NCBI GenBank assembly: GCA_008933705.1
Contig: WBUN01000021.1
Span: 1-64,000, forward strand
Direction: 5' to 3'
Source of the DNA: Hyphomicrobiaceae bacterium
Lineage (GTDB): Bacteria > Pseudomonadota > Alphaproteobacteria > Rhizobiales > Hyphomicrobiaceae
Length of the DNA: 64,000 bases
Numbering within the stretch: position 1 is the stretch's first letter; each line of letters opens with the position of its first letter. The notes beneath the pieces are model-generated. The model had not been told where the DNA came from and did not search any database. It saw only the letters and a list, made by a program, of their open reading frames with translations. The translations under genes and the position numbers were made by a program. Below are positions 34,206-42,937 of this stretch, one piece after another.

Positions 34206-35662
34206 ACGGCAAGACACATCTCGCCCGGTTGCTCGTTTCCGCCGCGCACAAGTCCTCCGGCAAGACGGCGGTCTCGGTCGGCCTCGCCGCTGCGCTCACC
34301 GCACGCGGCCAGGTGGTGCAGACCTTCAAGAAAGGGCCGGACTACATCGACCCGATGTGGCTTGCGCTCGCCAGCCGTCGGCCCTGCTACAACCTCGATT
34401 TCAATACCCAGACGCGGGATGAGATCCGTGACACGTTCGCAAGGTACGCAGCCGTGTCCGGTGTCGCGGTCATCGAGGGAAACAAGGGGCTCCATGATGG
34501 CGTGGACCTGGCAGGCTCCGACTCGACCGCCGCGCTGGCCAAGCTCCTCGCCGCCCCGACCATCCTCGTCATCGACGCCGAGGGCATGACGCGCGGGGTG
34601 GCGCCGCTGCTGAGAGGCTATCAGGCTTTCGATCCGGCAGTGGACATCGCCGGTGTCATCCTCAATCGCGTCGGCACGCCGCGCCAGGAGGGCAAGCTCC
34701 GTGCCGCCGTCGAACGCTACACCGCCATTCCCGTGCTGGGGGCGGTGCCGCACAGTCCCTCCCTGATGGTGCTCGAGCGCCACCTGGGCCTGACGACGCC
34801 GTCCGAGATGTCCGACCGTCATGTCAAGATCGCCCGCCTTGCCGCGGCAGTGCGCGACAACGTCGACCTCGCCCGCATGCTCGAGATCGCCGGTCGTGCA
34901 GATGAATTCGTCGCCGGCCCCGAGGCGCCTCGCGAGCAGACACATCAGGGCGACATCACGATCGCCGTCGCCCGCGATGCCGCCTTCAGCTTCTACTACC
35001 CTGACGACCTGCAGGCGCTGGAAAGGGCCGGCGCCAGGCTCGACTTCTTCAGTCCGCTCGGCGATGGGCGTCTGCCGCGCGCCGATGCCCTGTTCATCGG
35101 CGGCGGCTTCCCGGAGACGCACATGGCCGCGCTCGAGGCCAATACGGCGATGCGCGGGGAGATCCGCGCCGCCGCCCGCGCCGGTCTGCCGATCCACGCG
35201 GAGTGCGGCGGCCTCATGTACCTGTCGCGCTCAATCGCCTGGCATGGTGAGACGCGGCAGATGGCCGGCGTGGTGCCGGCGGAGACGGTCATGCACGAGC
35301 GACCGCAAGGCCGCGGGCTCGTCGTGCTGGAGGAGACCGGCAAGTGCCGCTGGCCGAAGGTGCACAACGAGACCGAGCACGCGGCCATTCCGGCGCACGA
35401 GTTCCACTACGCAGCTCTCGCCAATCTGGCCCCTGGCGCCAGCTTCGCCTGGCGCGTCGTGCGCGGTGCGGGCATCGATGGAAAGCATGATGGCATCATG
35501 ATCGACAATGTGCTCGCCTCGTTCAGCCACATGCGCGATACTTCTCGCAACCGCTGGGCCGCCAGATTCGCCGCTTTCGTGCGCGCCAGGAAGGGTGCAA
35601 CGGAGGCGGCAGCACGAGTGCCGGCTGCCCGCGCCGGCCGTTCAAGGCGAAAACCGCACTGA
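34202..35662 (+). CDS. dsrN: DsrN, cobyrinate a,c-diamide synthase-like amidase
   Basis: 486 residues, CbiA/CobB family. The N-terminal P-loop region is SAAHKSSGKTAVSVGLAAAL and the Mg/substrate part is KKGPDYIDPMW. The C-terminal glutaminase domain has HAECGGLMYLS with the catalytic Cys. In sulfur oxidisers DsrN is proposed to amidate sirohaem to sirohaem amide for DsrAB. The start is TTG at 34202 in a TTGA overlap with dsrP; the frame stays open further upstream, but family similarity begins here. The stop overlaps the next gene. Confidence 0.92.
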   Translation: MNGKTHLARLLVSAAHKSSGKTAVSVGLAAALTARGQVVQTFKKGPDYIDPMWLALASRRPCYNLDFNTQTRDEIRDTFARYAAVSGVAVIEGNKGLHDGVDLAGSDSTAALAKLLAAPTILVIDAEGMTRGVAPLLRGYQAFDPAVDIAGVILNRVGTPRQEGKLRAAVERYTAIPVLGAVPHSPSLMVLERHLGLTTPSEMSDRHVKIARLAAAVRDNVDLARMLEIAGRADEFVAGPEAPREQTHQGDITIAVARDAAFSFYYPDDLQALERAGARLDFFSPLGDGRLPRADALFIGGGFPETHMAALEANTAMRGEIRAAARAGLPIHAECGGLMYLSRSIAWHGETRQMAGVVPAETVMHERPQGRGLVVLEETGKCRWPKVHNETEHAAIPAHEFHYAALANLAPGASFAWRVVRGAGIDGKHDGIMIDNVLASFSHMRDTSRNRWAARFAAFVRARKGATEAAARVPAARAGRSRRKPH

Positions 35663-36306
35663 TGACCGAGCCATCGTCCCGTTTCGCAGCCGTGATCGCG
35701 GCCATCGACGCCGCCAATGCCGATGACCCGCGCAAGACCACCGTCGAGGGTGCCGCGCGCCCCTACGAGGTCGTCTACGCCCAACGCATGACGGAGCGTC
35801 TCGGCGTCATGTACCCGGACGCGTCCGAGGTGCTGCGCATTGCCGCCAGGGCTCAGCATATCCGCCGGTGGGACATTGCGCGCTCGCGCTATCCAGAGGG
35901 GCGCAACGGCTATAACGATTGGCGAAAAGCATGCCGTGAGCATCACAGCGAGGTTGTGGGCGACATCATGCGCGCGCACCGCTACAGCGGCGGGGAGATC
36001 GCCCGCGTCGGGGCGCTCGTCAAGAAGATGCAGATCAAGAAGGACCGGGAGTCCCAGGCGCTCGAGAACGTGGTCGACGTTGTCTTCCTCGAGCACTACT
36101 TCGACGACTTCCTGGCCAAGTACAGCGCCTATGACGACGCCAAGATCATCGACATTCTCGGCAAGACCCTGCGCAAGATGAGCCCCAAGGGCCACCAGGC
36201 CGCACTCGCCCTGACCTTGCCCGACCGCACACGCAGGCTCGTCATGGCCGCGGTCGCGCGCGAAGCGGACACGCTCGCCAAGCTCGCCAAGGTGGCCGCC
36301 GACTGA
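35662..36306 (+). CDS. DUF4202 protein at the end of the dsr operon
   Basis: 214 residues beginning with FAAVIAAIDAANADDPRKT, then ARPYEVVYAQRMTERLGVMY, AARAQHIRRWDIARSRYPEG and VVFLEHYFDDFLAKY. These match the DUF4202 family. It is cytoplasmic and mostly helical. TGATG overlap with dsrN implies coupled expression. In the Allochromatium order this place is taken by dsrR and dsrS; neither is seen here. The function is unknown; the position suggests a role in Dsr maturation or sulfur handling. Confidence 0.8.
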   Translation: MTEPSSRFAAVIAAIDAANADDPRKTTVEGAARPYEVVYAQRMTERLGVMYPDASEVLRIAARAQHIRRWDIARSRYPEGRNGYNDWRKACREHHSEVVGDIMRAHRYSGGEIARVGALVKKMQIKKDRESQALENVVDVVFLEHYFDDFLAKYSAYDDAKIIDILGKTLRKMSPKGHQAALALTLPDRTRRLVMAAVAREADTLAKLAKVAAD

Positions 36307-36755
36307 TGCGGCTCGCCCGTGCGGGCGAGGGCACGGCAGGCTGCAACGCCGGAATGGCCGCGTCAGTTGGCCGCGCCAGCGCCGGAACTCACAAGCGGAC
36401 TGACAACGCGCCGGTCCGGGTGGTCGGAATCCCCGCGCACGGCCGGCGGCGCGGCGCACGCAAGGAATTGGCGTGACACGGATAATTCCACGGATGCTGG
36501 CGATCGCAGCCGGAATGCACACGAGCTGCAGCAGGCAACCATCAGGTTTTCTTTTGCTGGCGCAAAGATAATTCAACTTCACTCAATGCCCGGGCCAGAC
36601 GAGCATATGCGGCAACGACCGAGAAGATTGGCGCAAGCCAGCACGCAAACAAACTCCGAACAGCAGCGATCGATCTGGCTCGTAGACGGCCGTGCGTTCG
36701 CGCCGGCTTGAAATCGGCCGTGGGCTGTCCGGCGCAATCTGGTGGAGGCCAGCCC
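36307..36755. other. Gene-free region between dsr operon and adk
   Basis: No gene is seen apart from the hairpin at 36312-36329. The last 60 bp should hold the adk promoter; GTGGAGG precedes its ATG. Confidence 0.5.
36312..36329 (+). terminator. Terminator-like hairpin after the dsr operon
   Basis: Perfect 7-bp stem CTCGCCC / GGGCGAG with loop GTGC, 6 bp after the DUF4202 stop. No T-run follows, so it is a weak intrinsic terminator or an mRNA 3' stabiliser. Confidence 0.55.
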
Positions 36756-37421
36756 ATGCAGACAGCAATGAACCTCATCCTTCTGGGTCCGCCGGGCGCG
36801 GGGAAAGGCACGCAGGCCAAGGAGATCGAAGCAAGAAGGGGTCTCGTTCAACTGTCGACCGGCGACATGCTGAGAAGCGCAGCGGCCGCAGGCACGGACG
36901 TTGGGCGCCGCGCCAAGGCCCTGATGGACAAGGGCCAGCTGGTGCCGGACGAAGTTGTCATCGAGATCATTGCCAACCGCATCGACCAGGCCGACTGCGC
37001 CACAGGTTTCGTCCTCGATGGCTTTCCCCGCACGCTGCCTCAGGCAGCGGCGCTCGATGACATGCTGAGGAGTGCGAAGAAGCAACTGCATGCCGTGATC
37101 GAGCTGAGCGTCGACCCGAAACGCCTCGTGGAACGTATTGCCGGGCGGTATTGCTGTGCCAAGTGCGGCGCGGGCTATCACGAGCGCTTCAAGCGCCCGG
37201 AAGTCGCCGGCGTCTGCGACGCGTGCGGAAGTGCGGCGTTCTCCCGGCGCGCCGACGACACCGAGGAAGCTGTGGCCAACCGCCTGATGGCACACTACAA
37301 GAGCACCGCGCCGCTGACGGGCTATTACTTCTGCAAGGGATATCTGCGGGCGGTCGACGGCATGGCGCCGATTGCCGAAGTTGCCAAAGAGATCGAAAAG
37401 GTCTTGGACGACGTCCCGTAG
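36756..37421 (+). CDS. adk: Adenylate kinase with Cys4 lid
   Basis: 221 residues. P-loop GPPGAGKGTQ, NMP-binding STGDMLR, and the ATP-lid Zn site CAKCGAGYHE...VCDACG with four Cys. It interconverts ATP, AMP and ADP. ATG 36756 has a GGAGG site 7 bp upstream; 36771 is an alternative. It stands alone next to the dsr operon and not in the ribosomal-protein cluster where adk usually lies in Alphaproteobacteria, so a second copy is likely elsewhere. In some sulfur oxidisers adenylate kinase supports the APS route of sulfite oxidation, but no sat or apr gene is present here. Confidence 0.9.
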   Translation: MQTAMNLILLGPPGAGKGTQAKEIEARRGLVQLSTGDMLRSAAAAGTDVGRRAKALMDKGQLVPDEVVIEIIANRIDQADCATGFVLDGFPRTLPQAAALDDMLRSAKKQLHAVIELSVDPKRLVERIAGRYCCAKCGAGYHERFKRPEVAGVCDACGSAAFSRRADDTEEAVANRLMAHYKSTAPLTGYYFCKGYLRAVDGMAPIAEVAKEIEKVLDDVP

Positions 37422-37535
37422 CCGGTTCAGTGAAGAGCAGATCGCTGCCAAGTCCGGCGGCCTGCTGCCAGTGGCGATCAACGTGAAGCGCGTGCATCGC
37501 CTCTATCGCGAGTTAGGCCCGCCATGGCGCAACAA
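37411..37535 (+). mobile_element. IS3-family transposase remnant (internally deleted)
   Basis: A short frame reads SRFSEEQIA, the N-terminus typical of IS3-family OrfA, and soon afterwards INVKRVHRLYRELG, a motif from the middle of OrfB. The several hundred residues normally between are missing. The remnant lies just after adk, in the gap before the convergent ligase gene. Confidence 0.55.
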
Positions 37536-37542
37536 GGTGCCC

Positions 37543-39177
37543 CTACCCGGCCCCATGCTTGAGCAATGACTGCCGGTCGATCTTGCCGGTGCCCGTCTTC
37601 GGCAGCTCATCCAGATAGGACACGAGCCTTGGATACTTGTAGGGAACAAGCCGGCCCTTCACGTAGTCCTGCAGCGCGCGGGTGGTCTGCTCGGATCCGG
37701 TGGAGCCGTCGGCGAGCACCACGAAGGCTTTGAGAGTGGTGAGCCGGTCGGAGCCCTCCATCGCCAGCACCGCGCACTCGCGCACCATCGGATGGTTCGC
37801 AAGACAAAGCTCGACCTCAAGCGGGTAGACCCATTGGCCGCTGATCTTTACGAGGTCGTCGGCGCGCCCACGAAAGAAGTGGAAACCCTCGGCATCGCGG
37901 ACGAACCGGTCGGCGGTGTAGATCCAGCCGCCCTCGCGCATCGTCTCCGCCGTCTTCTCCGGCCGGTTCCAGTAGCATGGGGCATTGGAATCACCCCGCA
38001 CCCACAAGATGCCCTCCTCGCCGTCGGGCACCTCACGGCCATCATTGTTGCGGAGCGAGATTTCATAGCCCGGGACACGCTTGCCGGCTGAGCCGAGCTT
38101 CTTGGCCTCGCCCGTGTTCGACAAGTAGATGTGCAGCACCTCGCTGGACCCCAGGCCCTCCATGATTTCGAGGCCGCAGATCTCTTTCCATGCGTTGAAC
38201 AGTTCAGCCGCAAGGATCTCTGCTGCCGAGACACACAAGCGCAGGCTCGACAGATCCGCTGTCTTGGCCTCCGGCGCCTTGCTCAACGCCGTGTAAAGGG
38301 TCGGGAGGCCGAAGAACACCGTTGGACGATAGCGGGCTATCGTCTCGAAGATTGCCGCCGGCTTGGGTTGTCCGGGAAGAAGCACGCTCGACGCTCCGGC
38401 CGCGAAAGGAAAGGTGATCGAGTTCCCGAAGCCGTAGGCAAAGAAGATCTTGGGCACGGAGAAGCAGGCATCGTCTTCTCTGATCTTCAGGAGGTGGTGC
38501 GCGTAGGACAGGTGCGTGTAGAGCATGTCGTGCTGCAGGTGCACGATCCCCTTCGGTCTTCCCGTCGAGCCGGAGGAATACATCCAGAATGCCATGTCGT
38601 CGCGCCGCGTATCGGCCGGCGTGAGACTGCCTGCCGGCTGCCGGAGCCACTGAGCGGCAGGCAACATCCGCACGGATCCCGGCGGCACAGTCTCGCCGTT
38701 GGTGACGATCACGGTCTGGAGCTGCGTGCCGCGGCACGCCTCGTCATTGAAACGATCGACGAACACCGCATCGCAGATCGCGACTTTCGCGCCAGAGTCG
38801 GCCAAGTAGAATTGCAGGAGGTCGGGCGGAGTGAGGGTGTTTATGAGCAGCGGAACAAGGCCCGCGCGGATGGCGCCGAACAACGCGGCCGGGTACGCGG
38901 GCGTGTCGTCCAGGAAGAGCAGCACACGCTCGCCGCGTCCAAGTTCCAGGGATAGGAGACTTGCCCCGAGGGCGCAAGCGTCAGCGGCAAGTTCGGCATA
39001 GGTGCGCGAGCCGGCCGGCCCGGTTACGGCACAACGGTGGCCACCTGCAAACAGGTTGTCGAACAGGATGGCGCTGGCGTTGTAGCGGGCTGGAACGGAA
39101 AAGCCGATCTCCCGGGAGCCCGGGGCGTCATGGGGCACGAGATCACGTGTCGCCAAGGAAGAGGCCTCATTCGGCAT
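37543..39177 (-). CDS. Benzoate-CoA ligase family protein
   Basis: 544 residues, ANL superfamily. Motifs: YSSGSTGRPKGIVHLQHD (A3), IMEGLGSSEVLHIYLSNT (A5), TADRFVRDAEGF (A7) and PKTGTGKIDRQSL with the catalytic Lys. The sequence FWMYSSGSTGRPKGIVHLQ is characteristic of the benzoate/4-hydroxybenzoate-CoA ligase subgroup. It would activate an aromatic acid to its CoA thioester in the cytoplasm. Its start lies 11 bp inside the end of the upstream flavoprotein gene, so they form an operon. Substrate not determinable. Confidence 0.88.
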   Translation of the reverse strand: MPNEASSLATRDLVPHDAPGSREIGFSVPARYNASAILFDNLFAGGHRCAVTGPAGSRTYAELAADACALGASLLSLELGRGERVLLFLDDTPAYPAALFGAIRAGLVPLLINTLTPPDLLQFYLADSGAKVAICDAVFVDRFNDEACRGTQLQTVIVTNGETVPPGSVRMLPAAQWLRQPAGSLTPADTRRDDMAFWMYSSGSTGRPKGIVHLQHDMLYTHLSYAHHLLKIREDDACFSVPKIFFAYGFGNSITFPFAAGASSVLLPGQPKPAAIFETIARYRPTVFFGLPTLYTALSKAPEAKTADLSSLRLCVSAAEILAAELFNAWKEICGLEIMEGLGSSEVLHIYLSNTGEAKKLGSAGKRVPGYEISLRNNDGREVPDGEEGILWVRGDSNAPCYWNRPEKTAETMREGGWIYTADRFVRDAEGFHFFRGRADDLVKISGQWVYPLEVELCLANHPMVRECAVLAMEGSDRLTTLKAFVVLADGSTGSEQTTRALQDYVKGRLVPYKYPRLVSYLDELPKTGTGKIDRQSLLKHGAG

Positions 39178-40339
39178 CGCGTTGCTCTCCTTTCGGCTCG
39201 CGCATTTCGGGCAGCGCGTGTCTGCTCGTATAGAGCGCCATGAATCCGGGTGACATGCTCCGCAGACGATCTGCGTCGATCCGTTCGGAACGGGTGATGT
39301 AGCTCATGGCCAACTCGAGCGGAGCGAGCTGCATATGATCGGCAAACCGCTCATACCAAAGACCGGACCGGCGGGACGCAGCGACAAGCTTCTCCACGAT
39401 TGGTCGCCGCGTGGCTTCGTAGCGCGCAAGCCCCGCCGGCACATCGGCCGGTTCGACTTGGAGGGCCTTGACCAGCGCCAAAGCATCTTCCAGCGCAAGC
39501 CGCGTTCCCGAGCCGATGGAGAAGTGCGCGGTGCGCAGTGAATCGCCGATCAGCACCATGTTGCGAAACGACCAGCGCTCATTCCAGATCCATGGGAAGC
39601 TGCGCCAGAAGGAGCGGTTGGATACCAGAGGGCTGCCCTGCAACGTCTTGGCAAAGACCCCTTCGCAGAAGCGACGCGTCTCCTCTTCGCTCATCTTATC
39701 GAATCCGGCTCGCAGCCACGTGGGGCGATCGCATTCGACAAGAAACGTGCTCATCGCGGGAGCGTAGCGATAGTGGTGGGCATTGAAGCTGCCAGCGTCG
39801 GTCTCCACAAAGGTGTGGGTCAGTGTGTCGAACCGACGGGTTGTGCCGTACCAGATGAACTTGTTCGCCAGATAGGACAGCGAAAAGCCGAAGTCTCCCT
39901 CGAACGCTCTTCGCACGAGGGAGTTCACCCCATCCGCGGCAACGATCAGATCAAAGCCGGCCAGCTCATCGACGGTACGTATCGGCATTTCGAAACGGCA
40001 GTCGACGCCGACTGCAAGAGCGCGCTTCTGCAACAGTTTCAGCAGCTCGAGCCGTCCGATCGCGGAAAACCCAATCCCGTCGATGGTGATGGTTTCGCGG
40101 CGGTGCGCGATCGTGATGTCGCGCCAGGTCTCCATGTGCGGCGAGATGAGGTCGACCGTTTCGGGGTCATCCTCTCGCAGGAATTCCAGGGCTCGGTCCG
40201 AGAACACGACGCCGAAACCCCAAGTTGCGCCGGCTGGATTCTGCTCGAACAACTGGACTTCGTCGCGCGGATGCCGGTCCTTCCACATCGAAGCGAAATA
40301 GAGGCCGCCGGGCCCGCCGCCAAGGACTGCAATGCGCAT
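39167..40339 (-). CDS. FAD-dependent aromatic-CoA monooxygenase-like protein
   Basis: 390 residues. The FAD fold starts at once: MRIAVLGGGPGGLYFASMW; the second FAD motif is LIGDSLRTAHFSIGSGTRLA. The overall pattern follows the N-terminal half of salicylyl-CoA 5-hydroxylase and 2-aminobenzoyl-CoA monooxygenase, but without the C-terminal reductase half. ATG 40339 has GGAGGGGG upstream; the longer frame to 40477 is not needed. Operon with the CoA ligase suggests hydroxylation of an aryl-CoA. Confidence 0.82.
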   Translation of the reverse strand: MRIAVLGGGPGGLYFASMWKDRHPRDEVQLFEQNPAGATWGFGVVFSDRALEFLREDDPETVDLISPHMETWRDITIAHRRETITIDGIGFSAIGRLELLKLLQKRALAVGVDCRFEMPIRTVDELAGFDLIVAADGVNSLVRRAFEGDFGFSLSYLANKFIWYGTTRRFDTLTHTFVETDAGSFNAHHYRYAPAMSTFLVECDRPTWLRAGFDKMSEEETRRFCEGVFAKTLQGSPLVSNRSFWRSFPWIWNERWSFRNMVLIGDSLRTAHFSIGSGTRLALEDALALVKALQVEPADVPAGLARYEATRRPIVEKLVAASRRSGLWYERFADHMQLAPLELAMSYITRSERIDADRLRSMSPGFMALYTSRHALPEMREPKGEQRDAE

Positions 40340-40732
40340 CGACAACACCCCCTCCACCGTCCTTTGGGCGCAGCCTGGCTCAGGTGTTCCCTGGACGCTC
40401 GCGCCAGATGCCAAGCTTCTCATGCACGACCCGATCCGGGAAAGGGAAGAGGCGATGCACTCGGCCGTTCCCTGCACCCTGGCTACGCCTGTCCTCCCGC
40501 GGGCGCAGCGCCCTGCAAAGACTGCGGTTTCATGCAGGACTTTGTGTATAGTGCGCTATTCATGAACTGGGCTGCAGAGTGCCATGGCGCTACGTCCTGA
40601 CTTCCTCGGGCGGCCGCCGCGTGCGCAAGGAGAGGGGGCCGCCATTGATGAGCGGAATTGGATAATCGCGACATCCTTTGAATTGGACTGACCCGCTGCA
40701 CTCCTGCAGCTTGGCGGGAACGATGCTGCGCC
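40340..40732. other. Divergent promoter region of the aromatic gene set
   Basis: No gene. It contains the partial palindrome ATAG-TGCG-CTAT at 40548-40559, which could be an operator. Confidence 0.4.
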
Positions 40733-41578
40733 ATGCAGGACGCTGCCGTGACACGGAACAAATCCACACCGATTGCCTTCATCGGCTTCGGGGAGGTCGG
40801 TCGGCGTCTCTCGCGCGATCTGCTCGCCAATGACGGCGTCCGGATAACTGCTTACGACGTCATCCTCGATGACTGCGAGCGTCGGACAGAATTGCAGGAG
40901 ATCGCAAAGACCATGGGCGTCCAGCTCGCCCCGAGCATGGAGGCTGCGTGTGGCGATGCGGAGATCGTCATCTCTGCCGTCACGCCCGATCAGACCGAGA
41001 AGGTGGCCAGGGGTGCCGCGAACGTTCTCGCGGCCGGGCAGATCTTCCTCGACGTCAACTCTGCCTCCCCGGCTACCAAGAAGCGGTCGGCATCAGCGGT
41101 CGAGAAATCCGGTGCAAGCTACGTGGAGGGCGCCGTCATGGCGCCGGTGCTCAAGCTCGGCGTCCGTGTGCCGATTCTGGCCGGCGGGCCCGCTGCCGAA
41201 GCGACGGCAGCGCGGCTCAATGCGCTTGGCATGAACTTGACGCCGGCTGCGAGCGAGCATGGTTGCGCTTCGGCGATCAAGCTCTGCCGCAGCATCATGA
41301 TCAAAGGCATCGAGGCGCTGATCGTGGACTGCGCACGGGCCTCGCGTCATTGGGGCGTCGAACGCGACGTATTCGCAAGTCTGGCCGAGACGTTCCCATC
41401 GATCGACTGGCCACAGCTCGCCGAAGACATGGCCGGGCGCGTGGCCAAGCACGGGATTCGACGCGCCGCCGAGATGCAGGAGGCCGCCGACATGCTGGCG
41501 GAGATAGGGCTCGAGCCAAGTCTGGCCCGCGCCATAGCCGGCGCTCAGCAACGCGGCGCAAGGCCACGCAGGCTTTGA
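40733..41578 (+). CDS. NAD(P)-dependent dehydrogenase, 6-phosphogluconate dehydrogenase-like (DUF1932)
   Basis: 281 residues. Rossmann domain FIGFGEVGRRLSRDL, then the substrate-binding VNSASPATKKRS, GASYVEGAVMAPVLK and the conserved Lys region HGCASAIKLCRSIMIKGIEAL. This resembles the beta-hydroxyacid dehydrogenase superfamily with a DUF1932 C-terminal domain. It is next to an extradiol dioxygenase and divergent from an aryl-CoA ligase, which suggests a role in aromatic catabolism. Substrate unknown. First start 40733, alternatives downstream are unlikely. Confidence 0.78.
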   Translation: MQDAAVTRNKSTPIAFIGFGEVGRRLSRDLLANDGVRITAYDVILDDCERRTELQEIAKTMGVQLAPSMEAACGDAEIVISAVTPDQTEKVARGAANVLAAGQIFLDVNSASPATKKRSASAVEKSGASYVEGAVMAPVLKLGVRVPILAGGPAAEATAARLNALGMNLTPAASEHGCASAIKLCRSIMIKGIEALIVDCARASRHWGVERDVFASLAETFPSIDWPQLAEDMAGRVAKHGIRRAAEMQEAADMLAEIGLEPSLARAIAGAQQRGARPRRL

Positions 41579-41769
41579 ACGCCCGACCAGATGCCGACGC
41601 TCGACAAATGGTGCCAGCGCACAAGGTGCCCGCCACGACCAACGAGGCAGTCATCCTGGAGCGCGGTGCCATCGTGCACTCCGCGCCAGGCGCGGAGCTG
41701 CGTGCAGGCTCAAGCGAGCCGAGATACGCGAGGTCGATCGCACACGGATCATGAATCCCAGTGGAGTAT

Positions 41770-42741
41770 ATGGAGATGACCGAGGAAGAACCCGTTTTCG
41801 ACGTTGCCCATCTCGGTCACGTCGAGCTCTTGACCGACAAGCCCGAGGCGAGCCTGGACTTCTTCACGCGCATCTTCGGCCTCACGGAGAGCGGGCGCGA
41901 GGGGGACAGCGTCTATCTGCGCGCCTACGACGACTACGAGTTCCACACGCTGAAGCTCACGGCCTCCAGCACCACGGGGCTCCGCCACGCCGGCTACCGG
42001 GCATCGAGCGCAAAGGCTCTCCAGCGCCGCGTCGCCGCCATCGAGCGGATGGGCTTTGGTGTTGGCTGGAGCGACGGTGATCTCGGCCACGGTCCTGCCT
42101 ACCAGTTCCGCGACCCCGACGATCATCTGTTCGAGATCTATTACGACACCCGCCGCTACGAGGCGCCCCCGCATGAGCGCCCGGCGTTGAAGAATCAAGC
42201 GCAAAGGTTCCCCGCGCGGGGCGTTGCGACACGCCGCATCGACCACCTCAACCTGCTCGCCAGCGACGTCTCGGCGATCCGCGACTTCATGCCCAAGGCG
42301 TTGGGCAGCCGCATCACGGAGCAGATCGTGCTCGACAACGGTACGGTGGGCGGCTGCTGGTTCACGGTCAACAACAAGAGCTACGATATCGCCTACACGC
42401 GCGACCACACGGGCACGAGGGGACGCTTCCACCACCTGACCTACGCCGTCGACCAGCGCGAGCACATCCTGCAAGCCGCGGACATCTTCCTGGAGAACGG
42501 CGTCTACATCGAGACCGGTCCGCACAAGCACGCGGTTCAGCAGACATTCTTCTTGTACGTCTACGAGCCCGCCGGCAACCGGGTCGAGATCGCCAACGCC
42601 GGCGCGCGCCTCATCCTCGCGCCCGACTGGCAGACGGTCACCTGGACGGAGGCCGAGCGCAAGAAGGGCCAGGCATGGGGCCTCAAGACCATCGAGAGCT
42701 TCCACACCCACGGCACGCCGCCGTTGCCACGCATCGAGTAG
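41770..42741 (+). CDS. Extradiol (catechol 2,3-dioxygenase-type) VOC protein
   Basis: 323 residues, two VOC domains. Iron ligands expected: His17 (HLGHVELL), His221 or 222 (FHHLTYAVD) and Glu273 (NRVEIANAG). The C-terminal segment VYEPAGNRVEIANAGARL, followed by DWQTVTW, is characteristic of metapyrocatechase-like enzymes. It would cleave a catechol beside the hydroxyls. ATG 41770 is chosen for the GGAG just before it; GTG 41761 and ATG 41776 are alternatives. The spacing from the dehydrogenase is 191 bp. Confidence 0.85.
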   Translation: MEMTEEEPVFDVAHLGHVELLTDKPEASLDFFTRIFGLTESGREGDSVYLRAYDDYEFHTLKLTASSTTGLRHAGYRASSAKALQRRVAAIERMGFGVGWSDGDLGHGPAYQFRDPDDHLFEIYYDTRRYEAPPHERPALKNQAQRFPARGVATRRIDHLNLLASDVSAIRDFMPKALGSRITEQIVLDNGTVGGCWFTVNNKSYDIAYTRDHTGTRGRFHHLTYAVDQREHILQAADIFLENGVYIETGPHKHAVQQTFFLYVYEPAGNRVEIANAGARLILAPDWQTVTWTEAERKKGQAWGLKTIESFHTHGTPPLPRIE

Positions 42742-42763
42742 AAGCACGCAGCGGCGGCCATTT

Positions 42764-42841
42764 GTGTTGCCGACCGGAGCGCCGGCCGCCAGTCCTTATC
42801 CGACCAAGACCGTTCGCATCGTCGTGCCATATCCGGCGTGG
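42764..42841 (+). pseudogene. Remnant of a TctC/Bug-family binding-protein gene
   Basis: The bases encode AASPYPTKTVRIVVPYPA, the conserved mature N-terminus of tripartite tricarboxylate (Bug) binding proteins (YPxKxVRIVVPxPxGG). After this the frame shows no further similarity and the gene is gone, so only about 80 bp remain. Confidence 0.6.
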
Positions 42842-42937
42842 TGCAGGAAGCGCTCGGCCTTGCGGAGCAGACGACGGCACCGATGGCCGAGGAAGCCGGC
42901 TCGCTGCGGCCGACGTCACGGCCGGTGCTTTGCTCTG

